Origin: Coix lacryma-jobi var. lacryma-jobi
Lineage: Eukaryota > Streptophyta > Magnoliopsida > Poales > Poaceae
NCBI GenBank assembly: GCA_009763385.1
Contig: CM019830.1
Coordinates: 96,722,649-96,786,648, forward strand
Reading direction: 5' to 3'
Length of the DNA stretch: 64,000 nt
The notes beneath the pieces are model-generated. The model made no database searches. It saw only the letters and a program-made list of their open reading frames with translations, and had not been told where the DNA came from. Every line of letters starts with the position of its first letter. The stretch's first letter is position 1. Made by a program: the position numbers and the translations under genes. Positions 1 to 10,508 of this stretch are shown in pieces.

Positions 1-207
1 AATAGGTATATTTATCTGTGCGCTTGCGGATAAATATTTGTTTATATCTTTTGAGCTAGTGTCACATATATTTTACATTTCTAGTATCATGTTGGGGATG
101 ACAACTTGACAATAAGTGATGCTAGGAGTGTCCTGTACATTTGTGAAGGCTTTTGCTAGAATCAGTTCATCAAAGTTTATTATAAGCAATTGCATTAAGA
201 AGTGTCA
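1..207 (+). repeat. Athila-like LTR, 3' end fragment
   Basis: This is the terminal part of a Ty3/gypsy LTR cut by the window edge. It carries the motif TGTGCGCTTGCGGA (17-30), which recurs near the LTR ends of the other Athila-like elements here (reverse strand near 10615, 18610 and 40577; forward near 42630 and 48450). It ends in AAGAAGTGTCA, the same terminal sequence as Athila element 1. Copia pol sequence follows directly, so the LTR appears to be the end of an element inserted into that pol. Family assignment is by similarity to neighbours only. Confidence 0.6.
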
Positions 208-1684
208 ACAACGCTCTTTCTGATCCTAATTGGGTTAATGCCATGCATCCAGTTAGAAAACTTTGAGCGAAACCAAGTTTGGACCCTAGTTCCACCTCCA
301 CCAGAATGCCACCCTATAGGTACCAAATGGGTTTTCAAAACAAACAGGGTGAGGATGGGATGGTAGTGAGGAACAAGGATAGGCTAGTAGCCCAGGGTTT
401 TTGCCATAAAGAGGGGATAGATTATGAGGAAATCTTTGCCCCTGTAGCCCTTTTAGAAGCCATTAGGATCCTTCTAGCCTTTGCTGCTTCGAAGGGTTTT
501 AAGCTTTACCAGATGGATGTCAAGAGTGCCTTCTTGAACGGGTTTATAGAGGAAGAGGTTTATGTTAGGCAACCCCCTGGTTTCGAGGATCCCAAGTTTC
601 CAAACCATGTCTTTAAACTGTCAAAAGCTTTGTATGGTTTGAAACATGCCCCGAGAGCGTGGTATGAGCGTTTGAAAACCTTTTTGCTCTCCAAGGGTTT
701 CAAAATGGGACGGGTAGATAAGACTTTGTCTCTCTTCAAGCAAGGCAATGACACCCTGTTAGTCCAGATTTACGTGGATGATATCAACTTTGGTGGCTCC
801 TCTCACGCACTTGTTGCCAAGTTTGCCGATACTATGAGCAGGGAGTTTGAGATGAGTATGATGGGTGAGTTGACCTTCTTCCTCGGGTTGCAAATTAAGC
901 AAACCCGAGACGGGACGTTCGTGCATCAAGACAAGTACACGAAGGACATCCTAAAGAAGTTCGACATGGGCGAGGCCAAGCCTCTTACGACGCTAATGGT
1001 GACGACTGCTGCAATGGATGCGGACCAGGACGGAGAGCCAGTTGACCAGAAGGAGTATAGGAGCATGATCGGCTCGCTTCTGTACCTGACGGCGATGAGG
1101 CCAGACATGCAGTTTCCTGTGTGTCTGTGCGCTCGCTTTCAGGCGTCCCCTCGGACTTCCCACAAGCAAGCAGTCAAACGCATCATGAGGTACCTCCGAT
1201 ACAGTCCTGAGTTCAGACTTTGGTACTCTTCTTCTTCGACTCTTTCGCTTTTTGGTTACTCCGATGCGGATTTTGCCGGCTGTCGGCTTGAGCGTAAGTC
1301 TACTTCTGGGACTTGTCAGTACGCAAGCAGTCGAACGTAGCCCAGTCTACTACGGAAGCCGAGTATGTTGCCGCTGCTTCTTGTGCTTCGCAGCTTTTAT
1401 GGATGGTTGCTACATTGCGTGATTATGGTCTAGATTTTAGTCGGGTCCCTTTGCTTTGCGATAGCACTTCTGCCATTAGTGTAGCAAAGAACCCTGTTCT
1501 TCACTCCAAGACCAAACACATCGATGTTCGCTTTCACTTTCTTCGTGATCACTACGAGAAAGGCGACATTGATCATAGGCATGTAGACACCCATAACCAG
1601 GTTGCGGATATCTTCACCAAGCCTTTGGATCTCTCAACTTTTGCTAGGTTGAGAGGTGAGCTTGGTGTGTGTTTCCCCTTTTAG
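208..1684 (+). pseudogene. Sirevirus A1 pol remnant (reverse transcriptase-RNase H)
   Basis: This is the 3' half of a Ty1/copia polyprotein: the reverse transcriptase and RNase H that would copy element RNA into DNA in virus-like particles. Visible motifs are DPNWVNAMH at the start, QMDVKSAFLNGF, the YVDDI catalytic box (about 766-786), YSDADFAGC and TKHIDVRFHFLRDH in RNase H, ending in GVCFPF and a stop at 1684. The frame is broken at about 249-253 (2-nt loss), at about 337-341 (1-nt loss in an A run) and at about 1318-1323, where several tens of bases joining RT to RNase H are missing. Integrase, protease and gag lie outside the window, beyond the inserted LTR at 1-207. Closest relative in the window is the minus copy at 8696-9683. 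It cannot make a working protein. Confidence 0.92.
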
Positions 1685-2855
1685 ATGGGGAAGCACTTTG
1701 TCTGATGTACCATAAACTGACTTTTTAATCCTTTTCATTTTTGAGTCTTGAGTCTGTTTAGTTGTGTTTTTGCTCCGATTCTAACTTCATCATGTATACA
1801 TCCTGCATTTTCGAGCTTCATGTCTATATTCCTTAGAATGAACTTATGCTCTGATTAGTGTATGTTTTGATGATATGTGATGATGCTTGTAGCTTAGGCT
1901 CTCCTTGATCACCGATACATGTTGTGAACTAAGCTATTTTTCAGAATGTTGAACATGCTTAATGAACTTAAAATTTGATACATATTCTGAGTCTTTCACT
2001 TGCTTGGATTGTTCATATTCTTCTTAAAATGATCCAAGTTTTAGTGAATTGAAAAGATCGAGATGGGATTGCTTTATCAACACATCACGGTATCGAGACT
2101 GTTTCTCATTGCACATTGAGTTAAACTTGAGTTGTGTAGTGTAAGACCGAAACCGATGCTTTAAGCTTCTGATTGCATATGCATAGGCTTAGCTCGGTTG
2201 AAAAATTAGGCAATGACAAGCTTTCAACCTCTCGCAATCTCATGTTGAATTTGAACTTGTGTAATAACCGCTGCAATTTTCTCCAATAAAATCTGAAAAC
2301 ACAAGTCTATGTTTCATTCTATAGCATGATGATTGAACTTTGCTAGGGGTAGTTCACCTTGTATACATGTTTAGCACTTGTTTGACTTCCTGTCTATACA
2401 TGTTCAGTGCTATTTTGATGGTGAAAACCTTTTCTGAACGACTTAAAACTGCTCACTTGGCTTGTGCATTCACATTTCATATTCTGTGATCAGTTTGAGC
2501 CTTTGCTAGCACTTTTGCTTACTGCTTTGTAGACGGATCAACACTCTTTAGAGCATTCTTTCACTCTATCGAGTATATACCTGAAGCTGCTAACATGCAT
2601 TTTTAACTCATATGCATTTGCTGAACTCCGATAGACATGACCTAGCTCCGTTTTCCTAACTTGAACCTTTTCCCCTCTCTTTTTATTGCAAATTGCCCCC
2701 AAGGGGGAGAATGTTTCCAATGATGAGATTTTTAGACTTTCTGCGGTGACAATTTGCAATTTATGCTTCTCTTGCTGAGGGGGAGTTCTTTAAGTGAGGG
2801 GGAGTTTTTTTTCTGCCTGCTACGAGTCGGTTTTTATTTTGATATCGATCTTTTA

Positions 2856-3231
2856 GCTAGTTGCGTCGAGCCTCTGTGCCTCTGTCTTGAGGGACTAGCC
2901 GTTTTCACCATGTTTTGATGATTCTTGATTGGTATCGGGCTTACTGCTGGTTGTGTCGAGCCTCTGTGCCTCTATCTTGAGGGACTAGCAGTAGCTGCTT
3001 CTTATGCAGTCTTCAGTTGGTATTGAGCTATTAGCTAGTGGTGTTGAGCCCTCTCTGCCTCTTCTTGAGGACTAGCTAGTTTCTGACTTGGTTGCGTCGA
3101 GCCGTCGCCCATGTCTTTGGGGACCAAGTCTTGTGCTCTGATTTTGATCGAGTTTTGCTCCTTGATGAGTGGTTGCTCCGATCTTTTGCTTGGTTGTGTC
3201 GAACCATTGCCCATGTCTTTGGGGACCAAGC
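2856..3231 (+). repeat. Five tandem stem-loop modules with covarying stems
   Basis: Each module has a conserved loop of about 30 nt (TGYGTCGAGCC, then a pyrimidine-rich stretch, then CTTGAGGG or CTTTGGGG) closed by a different stem. Module 1 (2856-2899) is GCTAGT/ACTAGC. Module 2 (2942-2993) is TACTGCTGGT/ACTAGCAGTA with one G-U. Module 3 (3032-3078) is TAGCTAGT/ACTAGCTA. Module 4 (3085-3130) is GACTTGGT/ACCAAGTC. Module 5 (3188-3231) is GCTTGGT/ACCAAGC. The minus copy A2 has the same modules at 7369-7410, 7420-7462 and 7501-7546. Position just upstream of the 3' LTR puts them in element RNA. Function unknown. Confidence 0.75.
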
Positions 3232-3367
3232 TTCGCTTATCTCGATTTGTTCTTCTTCGGCCTTTTCTCTGGCTTTTGGACATCTCGAGTGAGTTTTTCT
3301 CCTTCTATCTAATTCTTCTTTCTTTTTATTTTGGTTACGGTTACTATGAGTTGACGATGCACTCATC

Positions 3368-3378
3368 AAGGGGGAGAT
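3368..3378 (+). promoter_or_regulatory. Polypurine tract at the A1 3' LTR
   Basis: The purine run AAGGGGGAGAT directly precedes the LTR start TGCG. It would be the plus-strand priming site. The same sequence, inverted, adjoins the A2 LTR at 7216-7226. Confidence 0.8.
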
Positions 3379-3819
3379 TGCGAACACAAGGTTGATATGT
3401 GCCCTTGTGGTTCCCTTCCTGAGTGATGAGTGATCGATCAACGGGCAACGTGTCTCTTGGCTGTGTTGATGTGCAGGTGCGGAGCTCGGGCAGTGGTCGA
3501 AGGTGAGGAGAAGGTCAAGCAGGGACGTGCCATGCCGACGGACCGGGAGCGGTGAAGGGCGGACGTGGAGCTTGGACCGACGGACCGGGAGACCTGAGGA
3601 CCAGCTATGGTAGCTGGCATGTGGCGTCGACAAGCGAGAGCACATGGGGATGTGCGGTGCATCAGCCGAGTCCGGAGGAAGGTGATGGCGTCGTGACACT
3701 TGGCGGGAGGCCGAGAAGGATGGCGAATGCACTGTGCCCGGCGTGGAGGCTGGACATGCTCCGACATCGGTGCTGGAACTCGGGGTGTGCGAACCACATC
3801 CCGTCTTCGGCACGGGATC

Positions 3820-4065
3820 GGTAGCTGAGCCTCAAAAAGCTACCCTCGACGGTTTCCGAGTTTGGGCCTCAAAACTCGGGGTGGCGGGTTTCCGAGTTTG
3901 GGCCTCAAAACTCGGCATGGACGGTTTTCAGGATTGGGCCTCAAAACCTGGGCGCGCAGGTTTCGGAGTTTGGGCCACAAAACTCAGCCGGAGGACAGGT
4001 TTCCCGGTTTCGGCCTCAAAACTGGGGGGAGGTCCAGGTTTCCCGGTTTCGGCCTCTAAACCGGG
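3820..4065 (+). repeat. U3 hairpin array, A1 LTR
   Basis: Seven short hairpins follow each other at roughly 45-nt spacing. The first is GGTAGCT/AGCTACC (3820-3844). Then come CCGAGTTT/AAACTCGG (3856-3879 and 3892-3915), an imperfect CAGGATT/AAACCTG (3929-3950), GAGTTT/AAACTC (3966-3985), CCCGGTTT/AAACTGGG with one G-U (4003-4025) and CCCGGTTT/AAACCGGG (4042-4065). The loop is close to GGGCCTCA in all of the last six. Equivalent arrays occur in A2 (6651-6826), A3 (10090-10264) and A4 (25876-26095). Confidence 0.85.
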
Positions 4066-4325
4066 GGGACGTCCGCAAAAAGGATGGTCGACGCGTGGCG
4101 GCATGGAGAGGCTGGCGCGGCGGCGCAGCTATCCACGAGAGGAAGGCGCGGCGGTCGACAGGGCGGCACGTGGCGGCATCCTGAGGCTTGCGTCGAGGCG
4201 AAGCTAAGGGTGAGGAAGGCGCGTGGCCATCGGATCGGCAATCAGCAGAGTTGGACCGGGATACCCCTAGGGTTGACCGCTTCGCTCTTGTATCTAGGGG
4301 TAGAAGGGGACTATTGTACTTAGGC

Positions 4326-4333
4326 TATAAATA
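4326..4333 (+). promoter_or_regulatory. TATA box of A1 LTR
   Basis: TATAAATA lies in the middle of the LTR, downstream of the hairpin array, in the position expected for the U3/R promoter. Confidence 0.65.
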
Positions 4334-4924
4334 AGAGAGGCACCCCTCCTCTCTCTCCCTATCCTAGCAGTCATTTTGTTCCAAAGCACTCTCTCTCCTT
4401 AGCCCCCGCTTAGGTTCTAATCATACCTAGCTACTAGCGATCCACAGGGAAGACTCAATCATGTCTCTGTGTTTTGGGAACTTCAGGAAGTGAGACTATA
4501 ATCTCACGATTGTCTCGTGTGGTTGCCACAGGCTGGAATTCATCGATTCACGTTGTGTGTTGATGTTCTTCGCATTTCGGTTTTTCATCTTCCGGAGATT
4601 TGCCTCGTTCTCCCTCTCCGCAAGATGATTTTTGATTCCACTTGAATCAATTCGTTCTTGGTCGTGAGCTCCTTCTTTCAACAGAAGGATTCCTTCTACA
4701 ACCTCATGAATCCACAGATCGAGTCGATTTCGTGTTCGTTCTCCTTTATCCCTCCTTTCCGGTGATCCTCGTGTTTCTCTCAATTGACTTGGTTTGGTGC
4801 GATGATTTCTTAGGATTAGCACCCCAATACGTGGGAGGAGTTTGATCGAAGTCTCTTTTGATTTGGAGAAGTTCCGATCGATTTGGTTCTTTGTCCCGAG
4901 CAGATTTCTGCTTTCAGTTCATTC

Positions 4925-5284
4925 GCGGACAGTCCGCGCCCCCAGCGGCTGGACAATCCGGGGATCGGGACTTGGCTGGTTCAGATCAGCGCAGCGCGAT
5001 ACTGTTCTCGGTCTCGTGACCGGCGGACAGTCCGCCAGTAACCCGCGGACAGTCCAGGGTTACATCGGACGCTAGGGTTTCACTATTCACGTGAACCGCG
5101 GACAGTCCGGCGTGCAAGCCGCGGACAGTCTGGCGTGCAAGCCGCGGACAGTCCGAGAGTTGTCCAGAACTGTTTCAGAACAGTTCAGTTTCTGGTCTAT
5201 TGCCGGCAGACAGTCTGGACTCCTTGTGTCGGACAGTCCGGCGTTCAGCGGACAGTCCGAGATCCTGACCGCGGACAGTCCGCG
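4925..5284 (+). repeat. GCGGACAGTCCGC palindrome array, A1 LTR
   Basis: The near-perfect 13-nt palindrome GCGGACAGTCCGC (first at 4925-4937) and variants occur about ten times over 360 bp, interspersed with other sequence. CpG-rich multiple palindromes in the LTR are a described Sirevirus feature. The A2 (about 5598-5860) and A4 (about 26580-26745) LTRs have the same motif. The A3 and B LTRs have the related CATCGGACGC-type palindromes. Confidence 0.8.
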
Positions 5285-5525
5285 AATCTGCAGACTTTGC
5301 AGTTTTGCTCTAGGGCTTTGGCAGTTGGTTTTGAGGTTTCTTCGGTGGTTCCGCTGTACCACTAGGACATCTCCTAGGGTATCCACCTACTCGTAGGTCG
5401 TGAACTCTCCGATCATTTCGAGTCTTTGTTTTTGGGGTGATTTTCTGGGACAAGGGCCATACTTTTCACGAGTTGAATTTGAGGCTCCCATTCAACCCCC
5501 CTCTGGTCGCTAATCCGGTCCTTCA

Positions 5526-7215
5526 ACGAGAATTCCGGAAATACAACGGAAAAGTCAGGAGAGCAAATGCACTAAATAGTGACTAGCAACAGGGTCCCAG
5601 ACAGTCCGCGAATACGGTCCCGGACAGTTTGCCCTGTGTCGGACTGTCCGCGGTCCCCTAGCGGATTGTCCGCCGGCCAAAGTGGAAAAATAGCAAAGTT
5701 GCTTAAGGCTCCCTGGATGTTCCCGGACTGTCCGCGCCTATCAACGGCAGACTGTCCGCCGGTCACCCGAGTCCAAAGTGCACAGGCACACTGCCACTGG
5801 TCAGGCCGAGACCCCGACGGCCGGACTATTCGCGCCCCAGTGGCGGACCATCCGCGGCTGTGCAGAGAGGGCGAAAATTTTCGCCTCTCTCCCAAATCTC
5901 TCCAAATTCGATCCAAACCAAAATCACTTGATCCCAAATTTGGAGAAGATGATCACTAGATAGTTGGAAGACTACTCCTAAGAAATCATCCGCTCAAATC
6001 AACTCAAACTCTGGAAATCGAAGAGATTGGTGCAAGAATGAAAAAGTCACCACGAGCTTCAAATCGACCCGATCTACTTGTTCGTGAGGTTTGAGTTGAA
6101 TTCCTTCGGTGGAAATGATCTCCTCACAACAAAAAACAAGTCGGTTCAAACGGATTCGAAAACGAGGCAACGTAGAGAGAGATCGAGCGACGGGAAAAAC
6201 GTGGAGAAAAGATGAACGCGAAGTAACAACTCAAGAACGCGAATCACAACCACGAATTGCCAGTCAAAAATAGTCCCCACGAGGAGACAACGGGATTACG
6301 GTCCCGTTTCCTCAAAATCTGCAAATACAAAGAGGTATTGTGTCGCTCTGTGGATCTCAGTACCTACAGCAGGGAATGGGGAGACAGGAAGCCCTAGCCT
6401 TAAGAGTGGAAATGACTGAGATAGTTGGGGAGGTGGGTGTCTCCCTCTACTAATCCTAAACATTATTCCCACTCTACCCCTAATGATACAGAGAGCGAAC
6501 CAAACTAAACCCTAAGGCTATTCTGGACCAGCTCAAGGTAGATGTTGATCCGACGGGCACGCCCACACATCTGGTAGCTTCGCCTCGACATGACCCCACT
6601 GGATGCCGCCACGTGCCGCCACTCGTCCACCATCTATTTTCCTGGACCCCCCCAGTTTTGAGGCTCAAACCGGGAAACCTGTCCATCGACTGAGTTTTGT
6701 GACCCAAACTCAGAAACCCGCCAGCGCCCACGTTTTGAGGCCCAAACCTGGAAACCGTCCTCAGCCCGAGTTTTGAGGCCCAAATTCGGAAACCTGCAGC
6801 ACCCAGGTTTTGAGGCCCAAACCTGGAAACCATCCACCCGGTGGTTTTTTTGGGGCTCTACCGCCAAACCGAAGCCGTAGAGGGATGCACCGCCCGTGCA
6901 CCCCGTCCACCGACACGTGTCCTCAGGTCCATGACCCGAGCCACACCGTGTCCCGCAAGTCTCCGCTTGTCGCTGTTAGTGTGTCAGCCACCACGACTGA
7001 TCCTCTGGCCACCGGTCCGTCAGTCCAAGCCTCACGTCCGCCCTTCACCGCTCTGGGTCCATGGACATGGCACGTCTCTTCTTGACCTTCACCTTGCCTT
7101 TGATCACCGTCTCCGTGCTCAACACCTGCACAACACAAGCCAAAGAACATGTGCATCAAACCCATCGACAATCACTCATCATCACAAGACCCAAAATACA
7201 CCCCATGTAACCGCA
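5526..7215 (-). mobile_element. Sirevirus A2 LTR, truncated at the U5 end
   Basis: Read on the minus strand this LTR starts TGCGGTTAC at 7215, directly after the polypurine tract, and continues through the hairpin array (6826-6651), R-like sequence (about 6480-5960) and the palindrome array (about 5860-5598). The expected terminal sequence ending in CCTTCA is missing, so the U5 end is truncated near 5526-5575. It abuts the end of the A1 LTR at 5525, making a tail-to-tail pair. Confidence 0.8.
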
Positions 7216-8695
7216 ATCTCCCCCTTGATGAGTGCATTGTCAACTACCAACACAAATCATATAGAGTAGAAGGAAGAAAGAATAAAGAAGGTAGAATAGA
7301 AGGAACTCATCCAAACAACCAAAAGCAAATCAAAGCCGAAAGAAGGTCAAGTGGAATGAGCAAGACAACTTGGTCCCCAAAGACATGGGCAACGACTTAA
7401 TGCAACCAAGCAAAGCAAAGCTAGCCCTCAAGAAGATGCAGAATGGGCTCAACACCGCTAGCGAGAATAACGGAGCAAAGACACCAAAAACAGAGTATGC
7501 CAGCTAGTCCCTCCAGAAAGAGGCAAAGGCTCAACATAACTATCTGCAAACCGCTCCAAAGCAAGTGAGAACACTCAAGCTAAAAACTCGTCAAGCAAAA
7601 TGCAAACTCCGAGCAAACTCCCCCTTAGATGATGCACACAACTCCCTTAGATAATGCACACAACTACACAACTGGATCATGATTTGTCAAATTTCTCCCC
7701 CTTAGTTGATAATGCACATATCAAGAATAAACATGGGATCCTAAAAGAGAGATAGAAGAAAATGCAAAAGCTTCAAAGATATGCTATCCAGAGTGATAAA
7801 ATGCTCTATTTGCACAAGAGAGTAAGTAAAGAGCCCAAATGCTAGCATAAGCTCATCATGATCATATAGCCCAACACGAATGGCAAAGCAGTTTTAGATT
7901 TGAAATTTAGACAAAATATCAAGTTCACCATGGGAATAGCATCTAGTACGAAAATAGACATGTCATCAACTAGAGCTAACAAAACCTCACTATAAACTAC
8001 CTCAAAGCAAGTGTCAAATCAGCAAGCCATATACAACTCATTTCATTTGAATTGAACAATTTATACAAGAGTTATACATGTCAAGTGACTGCGAGGGGTT
8101 GAAAGTACCACAAAGCCTTACTTTTCAACCAAACGAAGCCTAAGTCAAAAGACTATCAGAAGCTTAAGGCAATGGTTTCGGTCATACACTACACTGCTCA
8201 AGTTCATCCCAAAGTGCAAAGGGAAGCAGTCTCGATACAGTGAGGTGTTGTAGTGCAATCCCACCTCGATCTTTCCTTTATCTATTAGCTTGGATTTCAG
8301 ATTTTATCATTTATGAATTTTGGAGTATATACAATCGAAGTGATTTAAACTCCAAGCTATAGACATAGCAACCTAGTGTAGCAAAGCAAGCTCAAGAAGA
8401 CAGAATCTACTCATACTAGTTGCCAAAGCAAATGGTAAACTGTTTTTAGGATATGACAGTTGTTAACCAATTTCATCATTGCAAAATTTAGCTCATCAAG
8501 TTAAGTTACATGATCATAAAGAGCTTATACTGCATAAACTAAGTATCATACAAGCATGTGAAAACAGAGCATAGTATCAATCTAGACATAATATAATTGA
8601 AGCTCAAAATGCAAGTATGATACATATGCAAAAGTAGAAAAACTATGAAAGAACCTAGACTGTAGATCATATGATACAACAAAGTGATCCCTCAT
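7216..8695 (-). other. Sirevirus A2 3' untranslated region
   Basis: This is the non-coding segment between the A2 pol stop and its LTR on the minus strand, equivalent to 1685-3378. Polypurine tracts (as CTCCCCC on the plus strand) lie at 7216-7226, about 7619-7626 and about 7693-7702. Three stem-loop modules are at 7369-7410, 7420-7462 and 7501-7546. No credible ORF. Confidence 0.75.
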
Positions 8696-9683
8696 CTAAA
8701 AAGGGAAACACACACCAAGCTCCCTTCTCAACCTAGCAAAGGTTGATTGGTCCAAAGGCTTGGTAAAAATATCGGCCAACTGATTATGAGAGTCAACATG
8801 CCTAAGGTCGATATCACCCTTCTCAAAATGGTCTCGCAGAAAATGAAAGCGCACATCTATGTGTTTGGTCTTGGAATGCAACACGGGGTTCTTAGCAATG
8901 TTAATCACACTCGTGATGTCACAAAGAAAAGGCACTCGAGAAAAGCTCAGACCAAAATCACGCAAAGTGGTCATCATCCACAACAACTGGGAACAACAGC
9001 TAGCCGCAGCAACATACTCAGCCTCTGTGGTAGACTGGGCGACACTAGACTGCTTGCGAGAAGACCAAGAAATGAGAGAAGCCCAAAAACTGACAAGTCC
9101 CAGAGGTGGACTTGCGTTCAAGTCAGCAACCAACAAAATCAGCATCAGAGTAACCGCAAAGGGAGAGAGTGGAAGAAGTAGAATACCAAAGACCAAACTC
9201 AGGCATGAAACGAAGGTACCTCATAATGCGCTTGACCGTCTGACGGTGAGAGGTGCGTGGCGACGCCTGAAAGCGTGCACAAAGACACACCGCGAACTGA
9301 ATGTCCGGGCGTGTCATCGTCAGGTATAGCAGCAAACCGATCATACTCCGGTACTCCTTCTGGTCCATAGCTTCTTCACCCTTGTCCGCATCTAGGGCTG
9401 TCGTGGTCGACATGGGTGTTGGAAGAGGCTTGGCCTCACCCATATCGAACTTCTTCAATATGTCCTCTGTGTACTTGACCTGGTGCACGAACGTCCCTTC
9501 TCGAGATTGCTTGATTTGCAACCTGAGAAAGAAAGTCAACTCACCCATCATACTCATCTCAAATTCCCTGCTCATAATATCTGCAAACTTGGCAACCAAA
9601 GCGTGAGAAGAACCACCGAAAATGATATCATCCACATAAATCTGAACCAAGAGAGTGTCATTGCCTTGCTTGAGAAAAAGAGT
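8696..9683 (-). pseudogene. Sirevirus A2 pol remnant (reverse transcriptase C-terminal part-RNase H)
   Basis: Read on the minus strand this begins inside the reverse transcriptase just before the YVDDIIFGG catalytic box and runs through YSDADF, the RNase H segment STTEAEYVAAAS and TKHIDVRFHFLRDH, to a stop at 8696. A small indel at about 9110-9123, next to YSDADFVGC, shifts the frame between RT and RNase H. The upstream part of RT, integrase and gag are cut off at 9683/9684, where the A3 LTR begins in the opposite orientation. It retains the joining region that the A1 copy has lost. Non-functional. Confidence 0.9.
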
Positions 9684-10508
9684 TGCGGATACATGGGTGT
9701 ATGCCGTGTCTTGTGATGATGAGTGATTGTCAACTGGGTTGATGCGCATGTTCTCTGACTTGTGTTGTGCAGGTGTCGAGCACGGAGACAGTGATCGAAG
9801 GCAAGGTGAAGGTCAAGTAGACACGTGTCATGCCGACGGACCGGGAGTGGTGAAGGATGGGCGTGTCGTGCGGCGGACGTGCCATGCCGATTGACCCAGA
9901 GCGGTGAAGGGCGGACGTGAGGCTTGGACTGACGGACCGGTGGCCTGAGGATCAGCTGTGGTGGCTAATAGCCTGGGACAGCGATGAGCGGAGACTTGCG
10001 GGGCACGGTGTAGCTCGGGTCGTGTACCTAGGGACACGTGTCCGTGGACGAGGTGCACGGGCGGTGCATCCACTCTACGGCTTCGGTTTGGTGGTTCAGC
10101 CATAGAAAAACCACCGGGTGGACGGTTTCTAGGTTTGGGCCACAAAACCTAGGTGCGGCCGGTTTCCGAGTTTGGGCCACAAAACTCGGGCTGAGCATGG
10201 TTTCCCAGTTTGGGCTTCAAAACCAGGGCGCTGGTGGGTTTCTGAGTTTGGGCCACAAAACTCAAGCGATGGACGACAAGTTTCCTGGTTTCAGCCTCAA
10301 AACCGGGGGAGGTCCGTGAAAAGGACGAACGACGCGTTGGCGTCACGTGGTGGCATCGGGTGAGGTCGCGTCGAGGTGAAGCTACTGGATGTGCGGGCGT
10401 GGCCGTCGGATCGACTACTCTTCGAGTTGGTCAGGAATACCCTTAGGGTTAGCCTATCAGCTCATTAGCTGTAGGGGTAGAAGGTGAATAATTGTATTAG
10501 GTTATCCC
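9684..10508 (+). mobile_element. Sirevirus A3 5' LTR, first part
   Basis: The LTR starts TGCGGATAC at 9684 in the middle of the A2 RT sequence. It contains the U3 hairpin array: GGTGGTT/AACCACC (10090-10115), CTAGGTTT/AAACCTAG (10129-10152), CCGAGTTT/AAACTCGG (10166-10189) and TGAGTTT/AAACTCA (10243-10264). It breaks off at 10508 in the region where A1 has its TATA box, because Athila element 1 is inserted there. The rest resumes at 20369. Confidence 0.85.

Larger units (their letters stand above)
1685..3378 (+). other. Sirevirus A1 3' untranslated region with multiplied polypurine tracts
   Basis: This is long non-coding sequence between the pol stop and the 3' LTR. GGGGGAG-type polypurine stretches occur at about 2703-2710, 2777-2785, 2796-2804 and finally 3368-3378 directly at the LTR. 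Reiterated polypurine tracts in this position are a described hallmark of Sireviruses. The 3' part (2856-3231) also holds five stem-loop modules annotated separately. I see no credible ORF. Confidence 0.8.
3379..5525 (+). mobile_element. Sirevirus A1 3' LTR
   Basis: The LTR runs from TGCGAACAC after the polypurine tract to GGTCCTTCA at 5525, about 2.15 kb. U3 holds a hairpin array (3820-4065), a TATA box lies at 4326-4333, and the U5 side holds a palindrome array (4925-5284). Its end matches the end of the A3 LTR at 21443 and the A4 LTR at 27363, both of which are followed by a TGGTAT primer site; here no primer site follows, which fits a 3' LTR. No target-site duplication can be checked because the 5' end is absent. 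Confidence 0.88.

Noticed and set aside
3076..3813. A 245-codon minus-strand ORF
   Set aside because: It is a shadow frame through the A1 3' untranslated region and LTR hairpins; composition follows repeats and there is no homology or start context.
4925..5284. CRISPR-like repeat array
   Set aside because: Repeats are palindromes of variable form with irregular spacing in a plant LTR; no cas genes and the wrong domain of life.
5087..5396. Overlapping ORFs on both strands of about 100 codons
   Set aside because: They arise because the GCGGACAGTCCGC palindrome repeats read open in several frames.
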